DNA of 64,000 nt from Spisula solida (Eukaryota > Mollusca > Bivalvia > Venerida > Mactridae), in contig OX365955.1 in NCBI GenBank assembly GCA_947247005.1, positions 16,349,322 to 16,413,321 on the forward strand. The letters are read 5' to 3'. The notes below the pieces were generated by a model. It saw only the letters and a list, made by a program, of their open reading frames with translations. It made no database searches and was not told the DNA's origin. Within the stretch, counting starts at the first letter, position 1. The number at the start of each line of letters is the position of its first letter. Of the stretch, positions 50,701 through 62,153 are shown piece by piece. The translations under genes were made by a program, and so were the position numbers.

Positions 50701-53700
50701 CCTAGTTGCTATCTATACATATTACAATTTCATGTCACTACCTTAAATTGTTTTAGAGTTATGCTCTGGACAAAAAACTATTATAAAATTAAACAAGGGG
50801 AGATACTCTCAAAACATGGCAATGAAGAGTTATGGTTCTTGGTCACTGCACTTCTCTCCTAGTTGCCATCTATCCATAATCAAGTTAAAAGTCAATATCT
50901 CAAATAGGTTTCAAGTTATGCTCTGGACAAAATTTTGGAATGAAGGACGATTGGACGCCTACTATTATAATTATGCCTTCGGCGGGGGATAATATAAACA
51001 TGGGTTAAATAGCTACCTGAATAAAGTGCCTACCTGCCATGAACAGGAAAATTGATAACTACTAAATCAGAAAGTTTTATATTAAATGAACCTGAATTAA
51101 ACAACCACTTGATATGAACAGCTTAACATATCCCTTGACTGAAGCTTTGTAAGACTATATTGGAATGTAATTAAAACAAGACTGCGTTCAATAAACGCTA
51201 ATGCCCCCATGGAAGCCTTGCCCATAAAAAGCTAAGGCAATCAGGGGCCATTATTCTGTAATAATGTTGGATAGTGTTACATGGCTTTGATAATGTAAGG
51301 GGCTTATGATGGTAAACAAGTATGCCAAGTTTTAAGGCAACGCCATGATGGACATGATGTAAAACGATACTGTCAATTTAGGTTAACCAAAAATTAGCAC
51401 CTAATAAGTCCAAAATTAGGTCAAGGTGAAGGTTCCATTGGGGTCAGGTGATAAAGGCGTGTGGAGAGTGTTCGTATACAACATCCATGCAAGTATAAAA
51501 GCTTTGTAGCAAGCCATATTAATGCTAGAAGAAACGGTCAATTTGGGTTAACCAAGAATTTGGCCCTCCAATAAGTCCAAATAAGGTCAAGGTGAAGGTC
51601 GAAATGGCGTCAAATGATACAGGTGTGTGGAGAGTGTTCCTATACAACATCCATGCAAGTATGGAAGCTTTGTAGCAAGCCATAATAATGCTAGAAGAAA
51701 CGGTCAATTTGGGTTAACCAGGATTTTGACCCTTCAATATGTCTAAGTCCAAAATTAGGTCAAGGTGAAGGTCAAAATGGGGTCAGGTAATACAGGCCTA
51801 TAGAGAGTGTTCATTTACAACATCCATGCAAGTATGAAAGCTCTGTAGCAAGCCATATTAATGCTAGAAGAAACGGTCAATTTGGGTTAACCAAGAATTT
51901 AGCCCTTCAATAAGTCTAAGTCCAAAATTAGGTCAAGGTGAAGGTCAAAATGAGGTCACGTGATACAGGCGTGTGGAGAGTGTTCATATACAACATCCAT
52001 GCAAGTATGGAAGCTTTGTAGCAAGCCATAATAATGCTAGAAGAAACTGTCAATTTGGGTTAACCAGGACGGACGAACAGACAGGTGAATCACTATATGC
52101 CTCCCCATCTATCGATAGGGGGGGCATAAAAACTATTTAAATCAAGGGCATCTGTAATTGCCAAGTACCAATATGTACACTTGTGTGATATATTATACCG
52201 AAAACAATTTTGTAAGTAATCAATCCACTTTTCTTTCATTATTTGAAATTCACATATTTACTAATGCATGAAACAATTAGCTTTTTATCAACAAATGGTG
52301 ACTGGTTACTGGACTGTATCCTAGCCAGTAGTATCTCATCCTTCCACAAGGAACCAGCAACTTCTCCACATGTGGAGAAAAGATATAAAAGATCTTTAAC
52401 TTACCTGACCAATACATGAATGAATCAGAATGGTTCCCAATGTTGCCAGGAATGTTATACTAGCATTGAGTCCAGTCACCCAGTATACTACACTGATAAA
52501 CAATAATGGTGGTATTATAATGATTGGTAGTTCTGATGTCATCTTGGCTAGATAGTAGGCTGATATTCTATACCAACCAGATGATCTCTCCTTGTGTAGA
52601 ACAGTCTTCTCTGCTGGAACTATAGACAACCAACAATCAACAAGGAATCAGTAAAACCGAATTATACTCCCTGAAGCAAGTGCTTGTCCCAACATGGAAA
52701 ATAACATATTACAGATAGACAGATACAGGTAAAAAAGAAAATAATGAAGAGTAAGGGTTCTTTGAAACTGCACTATCTATTGAAGGTTTCTATCATTATG
52801 TGAAGTTTCAATCAAATGTCATCAATACTGTTCAAATACTGTTCAAGTAAGGGACTGGCCTAGCATTAATTTGTAAAAACTAAGTAAGGTAGAGTTATGT
52901 TTTTGTGTCACTGCATTTCTCCTCAATGAGATCTATTTACCTATAAAGTTTCAAATCAATACCTCCCATAATGTAGGAGTTATGGCCTGGACAAGAAGTA
53001 AGTATAACAAGAGCACCGCCTTGCGGGTGCAGATGCTCATCTGATCATTGTCACTGTAAAAAAGGCCCATTACCCTTGCATAAAGTAGGGCAGTGTTATT
53101 GGTCTTGCTTAAAAAAGTGAGGTATTGATGGTGAAAAAAGGGACACTAAATCTTGCAAAATGCTAATCAGCGTTATGGGTCTTGCTTGACATGGTCAGGT
53201 ATTGATGGTGAACAAGTGTTGAAAGTTTCAAAGCAATAGCCCACATAGTGTATGAGAAAATTGGACCTAAACACAAAACTTAACCAAGGAATTTTCTAAG
53301 TCCAATAAGGGGCAATAACTCATGCAAAATGCAGATCAGAGTTATGAGTCTTGCTTGACATGGTCAGGTATTGATGATGAACAAGTGTTGAAAGTTTCAA
53401 AGCAATAACTCTGATAGTTTAGGAGAAAAGTGGACCTAAACGCAAAACTTAACCAAGGCATTTTATTTACTAAGTCCAAAAAGGGGCAATAATTCTTACA
53501 AAATGCAGATAAGAGTTATGGGTCATGCTTTACAGGCTAAGGTATTGATGGTGAACAAGTGTTGCAAGTTTCAAAGCAATAGCTTTGATAGTTTATGAAA
53601 AAAATTTACCTAAACACAAAGCTTTACCATGCAACGCCGGTGCCGCAACGATCAAGTGATGACAATAACTCATCTGTTTTTCAAAAATCAGATGAGCTAA

Positions 53701-56700
53701 AAATTACAAAGGGACTTAACTCCAAAAACATACAACAAAGAGTTATGGTTCTTGGCACTGCACTTACACTCGATGAGAACTATTCACATATCAAGTTTCA
53801 AATTGATATCTCTAATATTGTATGAGTTATGGCCCGCACAATAACTGAGTATGAAAATTACAAAGGGGAATAACTTTAACAAGAGGGCCCAAAAGGCCCT
53901 AGGTCGCACACCTGTCGAACTTGACCTAGATTTTGTTGAGATGATCATTGTGACCAAGTTTTATACAGATTAGGTCAATTTTGTGACCTCTAGTGACTAC
54001 ACAAGGTTTTTATATGATTTGACCAAATGACCTAGTTTTTGACCCCAGATAAACCAATATCGAACTTTACCTAGATTTTGTTGAGATGATCATTGTGACC
54101 AAGTTTCATAAAGATTAAGTCAAAATTATGACCCCTTGTGACTACACAAGGTTTTTCTACGATTTGACCTAGTGACCTAGTTTTTAACCCCAGATGACCC
54201 AATATCGAACTTGACCTAGATTTTGTTGAGATGATCATTGTGACCAAGTTTCATAAAGATTAGGCTAAAATTGTGACCTCTAATGTAATAATAATACTAA
54301 TAATAAAGACTTTATTTATAGAGGCAACACAGTTAGGCAATTGCCCAATCTTCTCTGTGAGCCTAGTGTCTACACAAGCCAATTGTTGACGGACAGACGG
54401 ACAGACGGACGACGGACGAAGAGTGATCACAAAAGCTCACTCTGTCACTTTGTGACTGGTGAGCTAAAAATATACAATGAAGAGTTATGTTTCTTGTGCA
54501 CTGCACTTCCCTCACTGAGGTATTTTCACCTATGAAGTGTCAATTTGATATCTTTAATACTGTATGAGTTATGGAACACAACAGTACAGAACTAAACAAT
54601 GAACATACAGTGGAACGAAACTTCCCTGCTGGAACTATTTTGTACCTAGTATCAATATACACACTGTGACAGCCAGGCAGGAAGGTAGACAGTGCACTAA
54701 TGTCTTCAGCTAGATTGTGTAACAAGTTTTACATGTTAATCATCTCAACATCTCATTCCTGGTCCTGATTTCCCAAAGCTTCTCAATCTGAGCTAAATCT
54801 CATCGCAAATATGGTGATGTGTCTGAGTCATTTTCAATGGGAGGCTGAGGTCAAATTTAAAATCATAAAATAGAAACATCAAATTCAGACTCTATTGACC
54901 AATCACAATTTGAGCTGAGATATCTATTTGAGATGCTTTGAGAGATTGGGGCCTGATGGTATCCAAGACATGAGAGAAGAGAAGCCAGTTTCCTCTCTAA
55001 ATGCCAAACGTCAAGCAATGAAAATAAGTGTAAGTGTACCATTTATTTTTATTTCATCCTCTGAATAACAAATATGCTACAGAGCGAAAGGCCTACCAAA
55101 TAGCCTACCACTCGCCCTCAAAGTGCATGATTTACCACTGGACTAGTGCGATGGTTAAACATTAGTTAACAAATAAATACTGTAGCGCACAGATACCTAC
55201 ACTGAAGATGAATAGGAACTGACTCATATTACTTGTGTCCGAACCATCAAACTCCCACGTTCAAGGCAGATGCCATGAACAAACTTGGTATGGGAGACAG
55301 TTTAGTATACAAGAGGGCCCAAAGGGCCCTAGGTCACTCACCTGTCCTTGTAGTGCATGCAAGCCCTGTGATTTGACCTAGTGACCTCACACTTGACCTT
55401 GATTATGTTGAGATAATCATTGTGACCAATTTTCTTAAAGATGAGGCTAAAATGGTGACCTCTAGTGACTACATGAGGATTTCCTATGATTTGATCTAGT
55501 GACCTAGTTTTTTACCCAGGATGACCCATATCAAACTTGACCTAGATTGCGTTAAAATAATCATTGTGACAAAGTTTCATAAAGATGGTGACCTCTAGTG
55601 ACTACACAAGGTTTTTCTATGATTTGACCTAGTGACCTAGTTTTTGACTCTAGATGACCCAATATAAATCTTGACCTAGATCTTGCTGAGATGATCATTG
55701 TGACCAAATTTCAAAAAGGTTAGGTCAAAATTATGACCTCTAGTGACTACAAAGGGTTTTTTGTATGATTTGACCTTGTGACCTAGTTTTTGACCCCGGA
55801 TGACTGAATATCAAACTTGACCTAGAATTTGTTGACAAGATCATTGTGACAAAGTTTCATAAAGATTAGGTCAAAATTGTGACCTCTAGTGACTACACAA
55901 GGTTTTCCAATGATTTGACATTGTTACCTAGTTTTTGACACCGGATGACCCAATATCGAACTTTACCTAGATTTTGTTAAGATGATCATTGTGACCAAGT
56001 TTCATAAAGATTAGGTCAAAATTGTGACCACTAGTGACTACACAAGGTTTTTCTATGATTTGACCTGGGGACCTAGTTTTTGACACCAGATGACCCAATA
56101 TCGAATTTGACCTAGATTTTGTTGAGATGATCATTGTGACTAAGTTTCATAAAGATTAGGTCAAAATTGTGACCCCTTGTGACTACACAAGGTTTTTCTA
56201 TGATTTGACCTTGTGACCTAGTTTTGACCCCAGATGACCCAATATCGAACTTGACCTAGATTTTGTTGAGATGATCATTGTGACCAAGTTTCATAAAGAT
56301 TAAGTCAAAATTATGACCTCTAGTGACTACACATGGTTTTCTATGATTTGACCTTGTGACCTAGTTTTTGACCCCGGATGACCCAATATCGAACTTGACC
56401 TAGAATTTGTTGAGAAGATCATTGTGACCAAGTTTCATAAAGATTAGGGCAAAATTGTGATCTCTAGTGACTACACATGGTTTTTCTATGATTTGACCTT
56501 GTGACTTAGTTTTTGACCCCGGATGACCCAATATCGAACTTGACCTAGATCTTGTTGAGATGATCATTGTGACCAAGTTTCATAAAGATTACGCCAAAAG
56601 TGTGACCTCTAGTGTCTACATAACCAAATTGTTGACGGACGACGGACGAAGAGTGATCTCAAAATAAACAAAATACAAAGGGAGCAAAGTATTGTAAATG

Positions 56701-59700
56701 CACATCCTATACTTACAAGTTGTGACAGCATCAAATAATGGAGTGAAACCCCAATGCATTGATATGTAGTATATCTGAAATAAGATAACAACCTTGTTAT
56801 GAAAACATGATAATGAAAACCTCTCAATGTATTTGAATTAATGTGTATTAAACTGTTATAGAAACTCATGAGTTTGATTAATGACAATTTCAAAAACATG
56901 GGAATAACAATCAGATGAGCCCTTGGATGAAATAAAATAATACAAAAGTGCAACATGTATTTTGCTTAATTCTGATTTTATAGTAGTCTTGTATTTACCA
57001 AATTTGTTTTAACTTGTCAAAAGTCAATTTATACTTTATTTTTTAAGATAAATTCAACTACAAGAGCTGCATTTGTTTCTTTGGGACGATGGAATTTTGT
57101 TGTTAAAAAAATTCAAATGATATAAAGAAATTGGAAGACAGGTGAAACCAATAACAGACAGTATAAACCTTACAGTTGCTACAATTTTACAGTAAATGAT
57201 CACAAAGTGCCTCACCAGTCCCATACGATCCCTCAGAGTATCCTCGGATCTGGGTAACTGAAACCATATGAGACTGAGCAGTATACATAAGAATGTTGTG
57301 TCAAATATCTTGGATTTGTCAACCAGTCTGGATTTAGCTTGTTTAAAAGCCCTCACTGTCAGGTACTTATACTGTGTGAGAAAACCTGTCGGCCATTTCT
57401 GATTTTCAACGTTGGAGGAGATGGTGTTGTCTTGACCAATCAAAATCACTTGAGCATCTTCGGATCCTAAAACATCAGATAACAGTATTTGTTAGAAGTA
57501 AGACATTAACAAGGCAATCTAAGACAAAGACAAGCGTAATAATTATACTGGTATTTGACACAATATTGGCAAATGACCTCCAGCTTCGAAAGAAGAAACA
57601 GAAAGTTTTGTGTGATACAAGGAATCTGGGCATGCTGCCCTAGCTCATTCCGAATACACTCCTTGGTTCTTTAACGTTCCCTGGCACTGTTTTATCAAAG
57701 CACTTTAGAAAATATTAAAGTTATGCTCAGTTTTAAATTCCTTATATTGTTTTTACAACTACAAATGAGGGACAAGTACGGCTTTGTAGGCGTTCATTAA
57801 CTGAATGATTGCTAATATTACAGATCCCTTAACCATAATGCGTAGTTATAAAATAACTATAAAATATGGACGTAAGTTTACGACTTTCATAAGTGCTTTG
57901 ATAAAACAGTTCCCAGGTGTATAGCACCGATGCAAGCAAGACTACCTCTGGATTCCTAACCAGTTCATCTCCAGTTGGGTGGGAAACACAGAAAGGTGTT
58001 TCTGAAATTTCCAGTGCCCTGGTCGAGATTTGAACCAGGGACCTTGGGATCAATAGTCAAGAGCGTTAACTCTTGGCCACTGTGCCATCCACTTCAATTA
58101 TATAGTCAAGTATATAGTCAAGAAAATATAGTATAGAAAATATTTCTTTATTATCATGCAGTTTTGCTCTAACACGAAGACTACCTGTACCAAATCAATT
58201 CCCCATATTATCTAAACATTGATATCCCCCCCCCCCTAAATAACAGGCCCCATCCCTAAATCTAGAAACAAAGACATACAGAACCAGGCCTGCCATAATA
58301 TAATCATGCAAAAGCCTGAGATTTAAGCAAACATTGAATTAAAGCGCGCGATGAAGACAAATTCAATCTTCTGCCCTTAGCGCGCGAACCCCCTAATTCA
58401 TGCCGCTTAGCGCGCGAACCGCCTAATTCAAGCCGCTAAGTGCGCGATCCACCTAATTATAAGCCCATCAAGCAACCAAATGGCCTAATAAAAAAATTCA
58501 TTTATTAAATTTTAATTAGATAAAGCCATACAAACTAATTGTTCTGTAATATTAAGGTCCTAGAATATAACCAATGTAGACGAGCCCTACAATAAAAAAA
58601 ATTGGTAGCCTTGTCTAGGCAAAATTTTAAAAAAATGCAATTCTAATAAATGAATTAGCAAAATATATTTAACTGATGTGAACAAATATCGACAAGTACA
58701 TACATAGAGGATATTACATGAGTGTCTTTCCATGTTGAATTTATTAAACGAGTTGAATAAAATAATCGATTTTTTTCATCGAGTTTAATAAATTCAATGT
58801 GGAAAGTCACAAATGTAATGTTCTTTTTATCACATGTTAGCCTTTTCCGGCCGAAACATAAAAAAGCTACTTATTTTTCACTATAATAAACAAGCAACTT
58901 TGACGACGTCGCCTATCCTTTAAATGACGTCGCGTGATAGCTTTATTACACTAGTGTATTATCAAAAATAAATAATGGCTTTATTACGCTACCGCGACGT
59001 CAAACATGTGATAAATTGTATTTCAACCATTTTCGATAATAGACACCTATAATACAATCAGGGCTAAGCATAAAAATCAAATTAATAATATAAAAATGCA
59101 GAAAAAGCATGTCAGTAGAAGACCGACTTTAAAACCATCTATGTCTGAAAGTCGTTTTATACATGTGTATGGAAAATAAAAGCGTCCAAATGAGCCAGAT
59201 CGAGTACATTAAATCTTAATCATATTTGGGAAACAACGGGAGGTAGTACATTTTATGACACGTGCTTCCTGTTAATTGCTCTGTCACCAATTATACCGAC
59301 TTGCAATACACACCATCGTTATGAAAACGGTATACACTGTTGTTGAGAACCATGAATGCTTTGATTTTATCAAGATTGCTGGTAAATTGGACCTCAAAGC
59401 CGGTAAGCCTGTAATCACATCAGATTGCCGGTAATTACCGGCTCAATGCCTGAGAAATGGTAGGCCTGCAGAACAGACATTCAATATCCAAGTTGGCTAA
59501 GTAACTATACAGTAGAACTTTGGTGTCTCAAACTGCTTTCTTACCAGGAAAATAGTTAGAACCATCTACCTATTGGAGTCATCCTATTTATACTCATACA
59601 TCATCAGTTTACCGGGACAGAAGCACCTGCTTGAGATTTCTAGGATGTTCAAGCCAAAATATTTAAGTTAAATCTGCTGTATTTCAGGTAAATCGAGCAT

Positions 59701-62153
59701 CAATATAAATTCTTATACTTGCCACTAAATGTACTCTTGTCCACATTCTGGGTGTGTTTCCATGGCAACTTATTCCATCTTCTGACCACATTCTGACTAT
59801 CAGAGTTGGAATTCTCCCCTAAAACTGACTCTTTCTCAATAGACTGGTTCATTTGATCAATTTGCCTGCAAATCAATGGAAATTAACCTGTTTTAAGCAG
59901 TCATAAGCAATATATAATCAGGATGTACTGTGTGCACCAAAAACAGGTGTCTCATAAGTCAAATTCACTGGCTCATTCAATAGGGGTGGCACTCAAATAA
60001 ACGAAGCCTTTACACTTTATAATAAATGTGACTGTTTAAAACAGGTAGCTGTTGTAATGCAGATTAATTTTATGTAAAATCATGGTTAATCAGGGATTTA
60101 CCAGCTGGCTGCTAAAGACAAGTGGTTGACTATGAGCTTAGGGTGACCACTGACACAGAAGTGACCGCATGATTGTACCAATGTGCGTAATCAAACAATA
60201 AAGGCTTCTGGTAACTTAAAGGGTTACAGTAATTGTTTCTACATGTACTGTAGCAAAGTATGCATTTGTATGAAACTAAATGGTTAGTTGAGCCTGGGTT
60301 GATCTTGTCTATAGTTCCTGTGAATTAGAACGCTTTTTGGCTGATAAGGACAGGCTAGATCAAGGGAGTTCATTCCTGATACTTGTTCCACAAAGCTGCA
60401 CATGAGATGTGTACTCATTCTAACTAGACTTAAGGTGAATGGAGTAAAGGGTTAAGTATAGGGAATACTATCTCAGGTCAGCTACATACATACCTTGTGT
60501 CATATGATGCTTGTATCAAAACCTCCTTCTCTGCATTACTTCCCTTTGTTCTCTCTACTGTAATATATTACACAATCTGAGCTGAGATATGTACTAGAGA
60601 TTGGGGCCTGGTATGTGGAATACAGGGTATTATCTGAGCTGATATATGTACTAGAGAATGGGGCCTGGTATGTGGAATACAGGGTATTATCTGAGCTGAG
60701 ATATGTACTAGAGATTGGGGCCTGGTATGTGGAATACAGGGTATTATCTGAGCTGATATATGTACTAGAGAATGGGGCCTGGTATGTGGAATACAGGGTA
60801 CTATCTGAGCTGATATATGTACTAGAGATTGGGGCCTGGTATGTGGAATACAGGGTACTATCTGAGCTGATATATGTACTAGAGAATGGGGCCTGGTATG
60901 TGGAATACAGGGTATTATCTGAGCTGAGATATGTACTAGAGATTGGGGCCTGGTATGTGGAATACAGGGTATTATCTGAGCTGATATATGTACTAGAGAA
61001 TGGGGCCTGGTATGTGGAATACAGGGTATTATCTGAGCTGAGATATGTACTAGAGATTGGGGCCTGGTATGTGGAATACAGGGTATTATCTGAGCTGATA
61101 TATGTACTAGAGGTTGGGGCCTGGTATGTGGAATACAGGGTACTATCTGAGCTGATATATGTACTAGAGATTGGGGCCTGGTATGTGGAATACAGGGTAC
61201 TATCTGAGCTGATATATGTACTAGAGGTTGGGGCCTGGTATGTGGAATACAGGGTATTATCTGAGCTGAGATATGTACTAGAGATTGGGGCCTGGTATGT
61301 GGAATACAGGGTATTATCTGAGCTGAGATATGTACTAGAGATTGGGGCCTGGTATGTGGAATACAGGGTATTATCTGAGCTGAGATATCTACTAGAGATT
61401 GGGGCCTGGTATGTGGAATACAGGGTATTATCTGAGCTGAGATATCTACTAGAGATTGGGGCCTGGTATGTGGAATACAGGGTATTATCTGAGCTGAGAT
61501 ATCTACTAGAGATTGGGGCCTGGTATGTGGAATACAGGGTATTATCTGAGCTGAGATATCTACTAGAGATTGGGGCCTGGTATGTGGAATACAGGGTATT
61601 ATCTGAGCTGAGATATCTACTAGAGATTGGGGCCTGGTATGTGGAATACAGGGTATTATCTGAGCTGAGATATCTACTAGAGATTGGGGCCTGGTATGTG
61701 GAATACAGGGTATTTAATTAATCAGGTTGTGAAAATGTTGAGATGAATTGTTAAAATAGGTTACACTGTATTTATATGTATTCATAAACTGACCCTACGT
61801 GAACCAACCTTAGGACTAAGAGCTTGAGTGTTTGATCCCAGGCCATGATGTATACTAAGACGGTAAAATATTTCTTGTCCCATGATTAGCGTTCAATGTA
61901 CATGTATAAGGATAGTTCTAGAAATTATTGGCATAGTTTCAGGATAAACTGACTAATTGGTCTACACAAGAACAAACTAGTTGTGGGACTTTATGTACAA
62001 AATGCACAAAGCAGAATTTTAACATTATCAAGGACATGTAGACATTTATAAGGACTTACATATAAAATCTGCAGGATTATAATGTGGTGAGATAGGTTGA
62101 CCAGCCAGAGAGAAAAACTGACCAACATCACATGGAGAACCATAGTAGATACT
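47478..62153 (-). CDS. ABCG-type half-transporter, nine 3' exons (5' end off-window)
   Basis: Order on the minus strand: 62153-62060, 60557-60494, 59865-59723, 57466-57216, 56774-56717, 52619-52405, 50369-50279, 49673-49556, 47712-47478. Total 1,269 nt, 422 residues plus stop, all phases consistent. It begins with the end of the ATP-binding half (YYGSP, then HYNPADF, an ABCG hallmark), passes a polar linker, then WPTGFLTQ and the membrane domain: about six hydrophobic segments, FPAEKTVLHKERSSGWYRIS between segments 2 and 3, GGFFTRNLP after segment 5, a Cys-bearing outer loop (SFPSCLSN) and final segment FFRVLGYLIL. ABCG proteins dimerise to export lipids, sterols or pigment precursors across membranes. 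The subfamily member and substrate cannot be told here. Walker A/B exons are not found before 64000, so they should lie further right. Confidence 0.9.
49430..49525 (-). repeat. tRNA-headed SINE, truncated
   Basis: The reverse complement reads ggcacggtggtttgcgctct, then a B-box-like ctggtttaaaactcag and ggggcactggaaatttcaga. The same order as the fuller copy at 57895-58095. Confidence 0.6.
49556..49673 (-). CDS. ABCG exon: GGFF loop and re-entrant segment
   Basis: Acceptor tttatag, donor GTAAGT. Encodes GFFTRNLPPWLDWAKYLAF and YYTFHCLMILEFSGGKHL. The carried G plus GT completes the first Gly of GGFF. Confidence 0.92.
49781..49927. mobile_element. About 145-bp hairpin MITE
   Basis: Left arm ttttcaactggactgtttca plus tggagcagg and agtctggttcccat is mirrored by atgggaaccagact ... 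cctgctccacgaaacagcct agtcaaaa. It lies in an ABCG intron about 110 bp upstream (in transcript order) of exon 49673-49556. Confidence 0.8.
50279..50369 (-). CDS. ABCG exon: TM5 region
   Basis: Acceptor ttttacag, donor GTATGT. Encodes SIGLCIGIVTMDMRRG and STVCIMFMMLI. Confidence 0.9.
50494..50990 (+). mobile_element. AACAAGA element with 'gttatgctctggacaa' core
   Basis: Starts aacaagagccacttcacaaa and, at about 50519, ATCCCCCGC. Ends ccttcggcgggggataat, in which GCGGGGGAT is the exact complement of that 5' word. The core holds three units around agttatgctctggacaaaa. A short GGACGATTGGACG tail precedes the end. Confidence 0.75.
51174..52133 (+). mobile_element. AACAAGA element with 165-173 bp tandem core
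   Basis: Starts aacaagactgcgttcaataa with TGCCCCC nearby (about 51211). Four units begin at 51372, 51537, 51703 and 51876 (gtcaatttgggttaaccaag, ggtcaaggtgaaggtcaaaa, acaacatccatgcaagtatg). The tail GGACGGACGAACAGACAGG is followed by hairpin tgcctccccatctatcgata / ggggggcataaaa. Confidence 0.85.
52405..52619 (-). CDS. ABCG exon: FPAEK..ERSSGWYRIS, TM3 and TM4
   Basis: Acceptor gtctatag, donor GTAAGT. Encodes PAEKTVLHKERSSGWYRIS, then two hydrophobic spans (LPIIIIPPLLFISVVYWVTG; ITFLATLGTILIHSCIG). The ER.SG.YR.SAY pattern is characteristic of ABCG membrane domains. Confidence 0.95.
53006..53702 (+). mobile_element. AACAAGA element with 'ttgatggtgaacaagtgttg' core
   Basis: Starts aacaagagcaccgccttgcg with a first hairpin (gcaccgccttgcgggtgc) and gctcatctgatca. 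About three to four units around ggtattgatggtgaacaagt. Ends in hairpin catctgtttttcaaaaatca / gatgagctaaaa, whose outer arm complements the 5' gctcatctga. Confidence 0.85.
53878..54470 (+). mobile_element. AACAAGA element with 148-bp 'gtgacctagtttttgac' core
   Basis: Starts aacaagagggcccaaaaggc, then cacacctgtc. Three units, tail GGACAGACGGACAGACGG, end hairpin gctcactctgtcactttgtg / actggtgagctaaaaa. A roughly 78-bp foreign insert at about 54283-54361 (actttatttatagaggcaac) is flanked by ctaatg/ctagtg, a likely target duplication. Confidence 0.85.
54761..54954. mobile_element. About 194-bp MITE, source of the 57-bp satellite
   Basis: Ends ggtcctgatttcccaaagct (left) and agagattggggcctgat (right) are inverted relatives (ggccccaatctctcaaagca on the other strand). 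The right part gagctgagatatctatttga plus agagattggggcctg recurs in each unit of the satellite at 60571-61714. Confidence 0.75.
55308..56660 (+). mobile_element. Long 148-bp-unit element, nine units, 3' hairpin missing
   Basis: Starts acaagagggcccaaagggcc, ctcacctgtcc. About nine units of gtgacctagtttttgacccc / gatcattgtgaccaagtttc / taaagattaggtcaaaattg follow. Tail GACGGACGACGGACGAAGAG (56634 onward), then gtgatctcaaaat, where the terminal hairpin of 53878-54470 would be expected but is absent. Confidence 0.88.
56717..56774 (-). CDS. ABCG 58-nt exon: TM2
   Basis: Acceptor atttcag, donor GTAAGT. Encodes IYYISMHWGFTPLFDAVTT; the last T joins TT from the next exon to make Phe of FPAEK. Confidence 0.9.
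57216..57466 (-). CDS. ABCG exon: WPTGF entry to the membrane domain, TM1
   Basis: Acceptor tgttttag, donor GTGAGG. Encodes KWPTGFLTQYKYLTVRAFKQ and the hydrophobic FDTTFLCILLSLIWFQL, followed by DRMGL. Confidence 0.92.
57575..58095 (-). repeat. tRNA-headed SINE and associated dispersed repeat
   Basis: The minus strand from about 58095 reads ggcacagtggccaagagtta, then a B-box region ctggttcaaatctcgacc, ggaaatttcagaaacacc, tggttaggaatccagaggta. 57575-57690 holds the second part, including ggttctttaacgttccctgg. The word actgttttatcaaagcactt occurs in both parts in opposite orientation (57685, 57911). Confidence 0.65.
58374..58463 (+). repeat. 30-bp tandem repeat, three units
   Basis: Units built on 'cttagcgcgcgaaccgccta attcatgccg' at about 58376, 58406 and 58436. 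Unusually CpG-rich for this window. Confidence 0.85.
58713..58819. repeat. Long near-palindrome centred at 58766
   Basis: attacatgagtgtctttcca ... ttgaatttattaaac is mirrored by gtttaataaattcaatgtgg ... aagtcacaaatgtaat. Arms of about 37-40 bp with few differences. Flanking gacgtcgc words (58905-59000) suggest a larger decayed DNA transposon. Confidence 0.8.
59723..59865 (-). CDS. ABCG linker exon with apparent GC donor
   Basis: Acceptor gatttgcag. The only open frame encodes a polar linker (QIDQMNQSIEKES, NKLPWKHTQNVDKSTFSG). The frame of the next exon is met only if the donor is GCAAGT at 59722 rather than the GTATAA four bases on. Confidence 0.78.
60494..60557 (-). CDS. ABCG 64-nt exon after NPADF
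   Basis: Acceptor atattacag, donor GTATGT. With the carried T it reads LERTKGSNAEKEVLIQAS, continuing the NPADFI of the previous exon. Its acceptor lies about 13 bp from a 57-bp satellite. Confidence 0.82.
60571..61714 (+). repeat. 57-bp satellite, about 20 units, open in one plus frame
   Basis: Unit 'ctgagctgatatatgtacta gagaatggggcctggtatgt ggaatacagggtattat'. The period is a multiple of three, so one frame is open from 60615 to 61721 (19-residue unit, SELIYVLENGAWYVEYRVL). Differences change amino acids (N/I/V, I/R, V/L) as well as silent bases. Units alternate aatgg/attgg early on and become uniform (tatcta) late. The first unit is preceded by cacaat like the MITE at 54761-54954; the last continues into tatttaattaatc. 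Confidence 0.95.
62060..62153 (-). CDS. ABCG exon: YYGSP...HYNPADF
   Basis: Acceptor cattgcag, donor GTAAGT. Encodes SIYYGSPCDVGQFF and SPHYNPADFI, the end of the nucleotide-binding half in ABCG proteins. It enters in phase 0. The preceding exon is not seen. Confidence 0.92.

Noticed and set aside
60615..61721. 368-codon open frame as a repeat protein gene
   Set aside because: It is open only because the satellite period is 57 bp; replacement changes are as common as silent ones, it lies antisense in an ABCG intron, and nothing marks a start.
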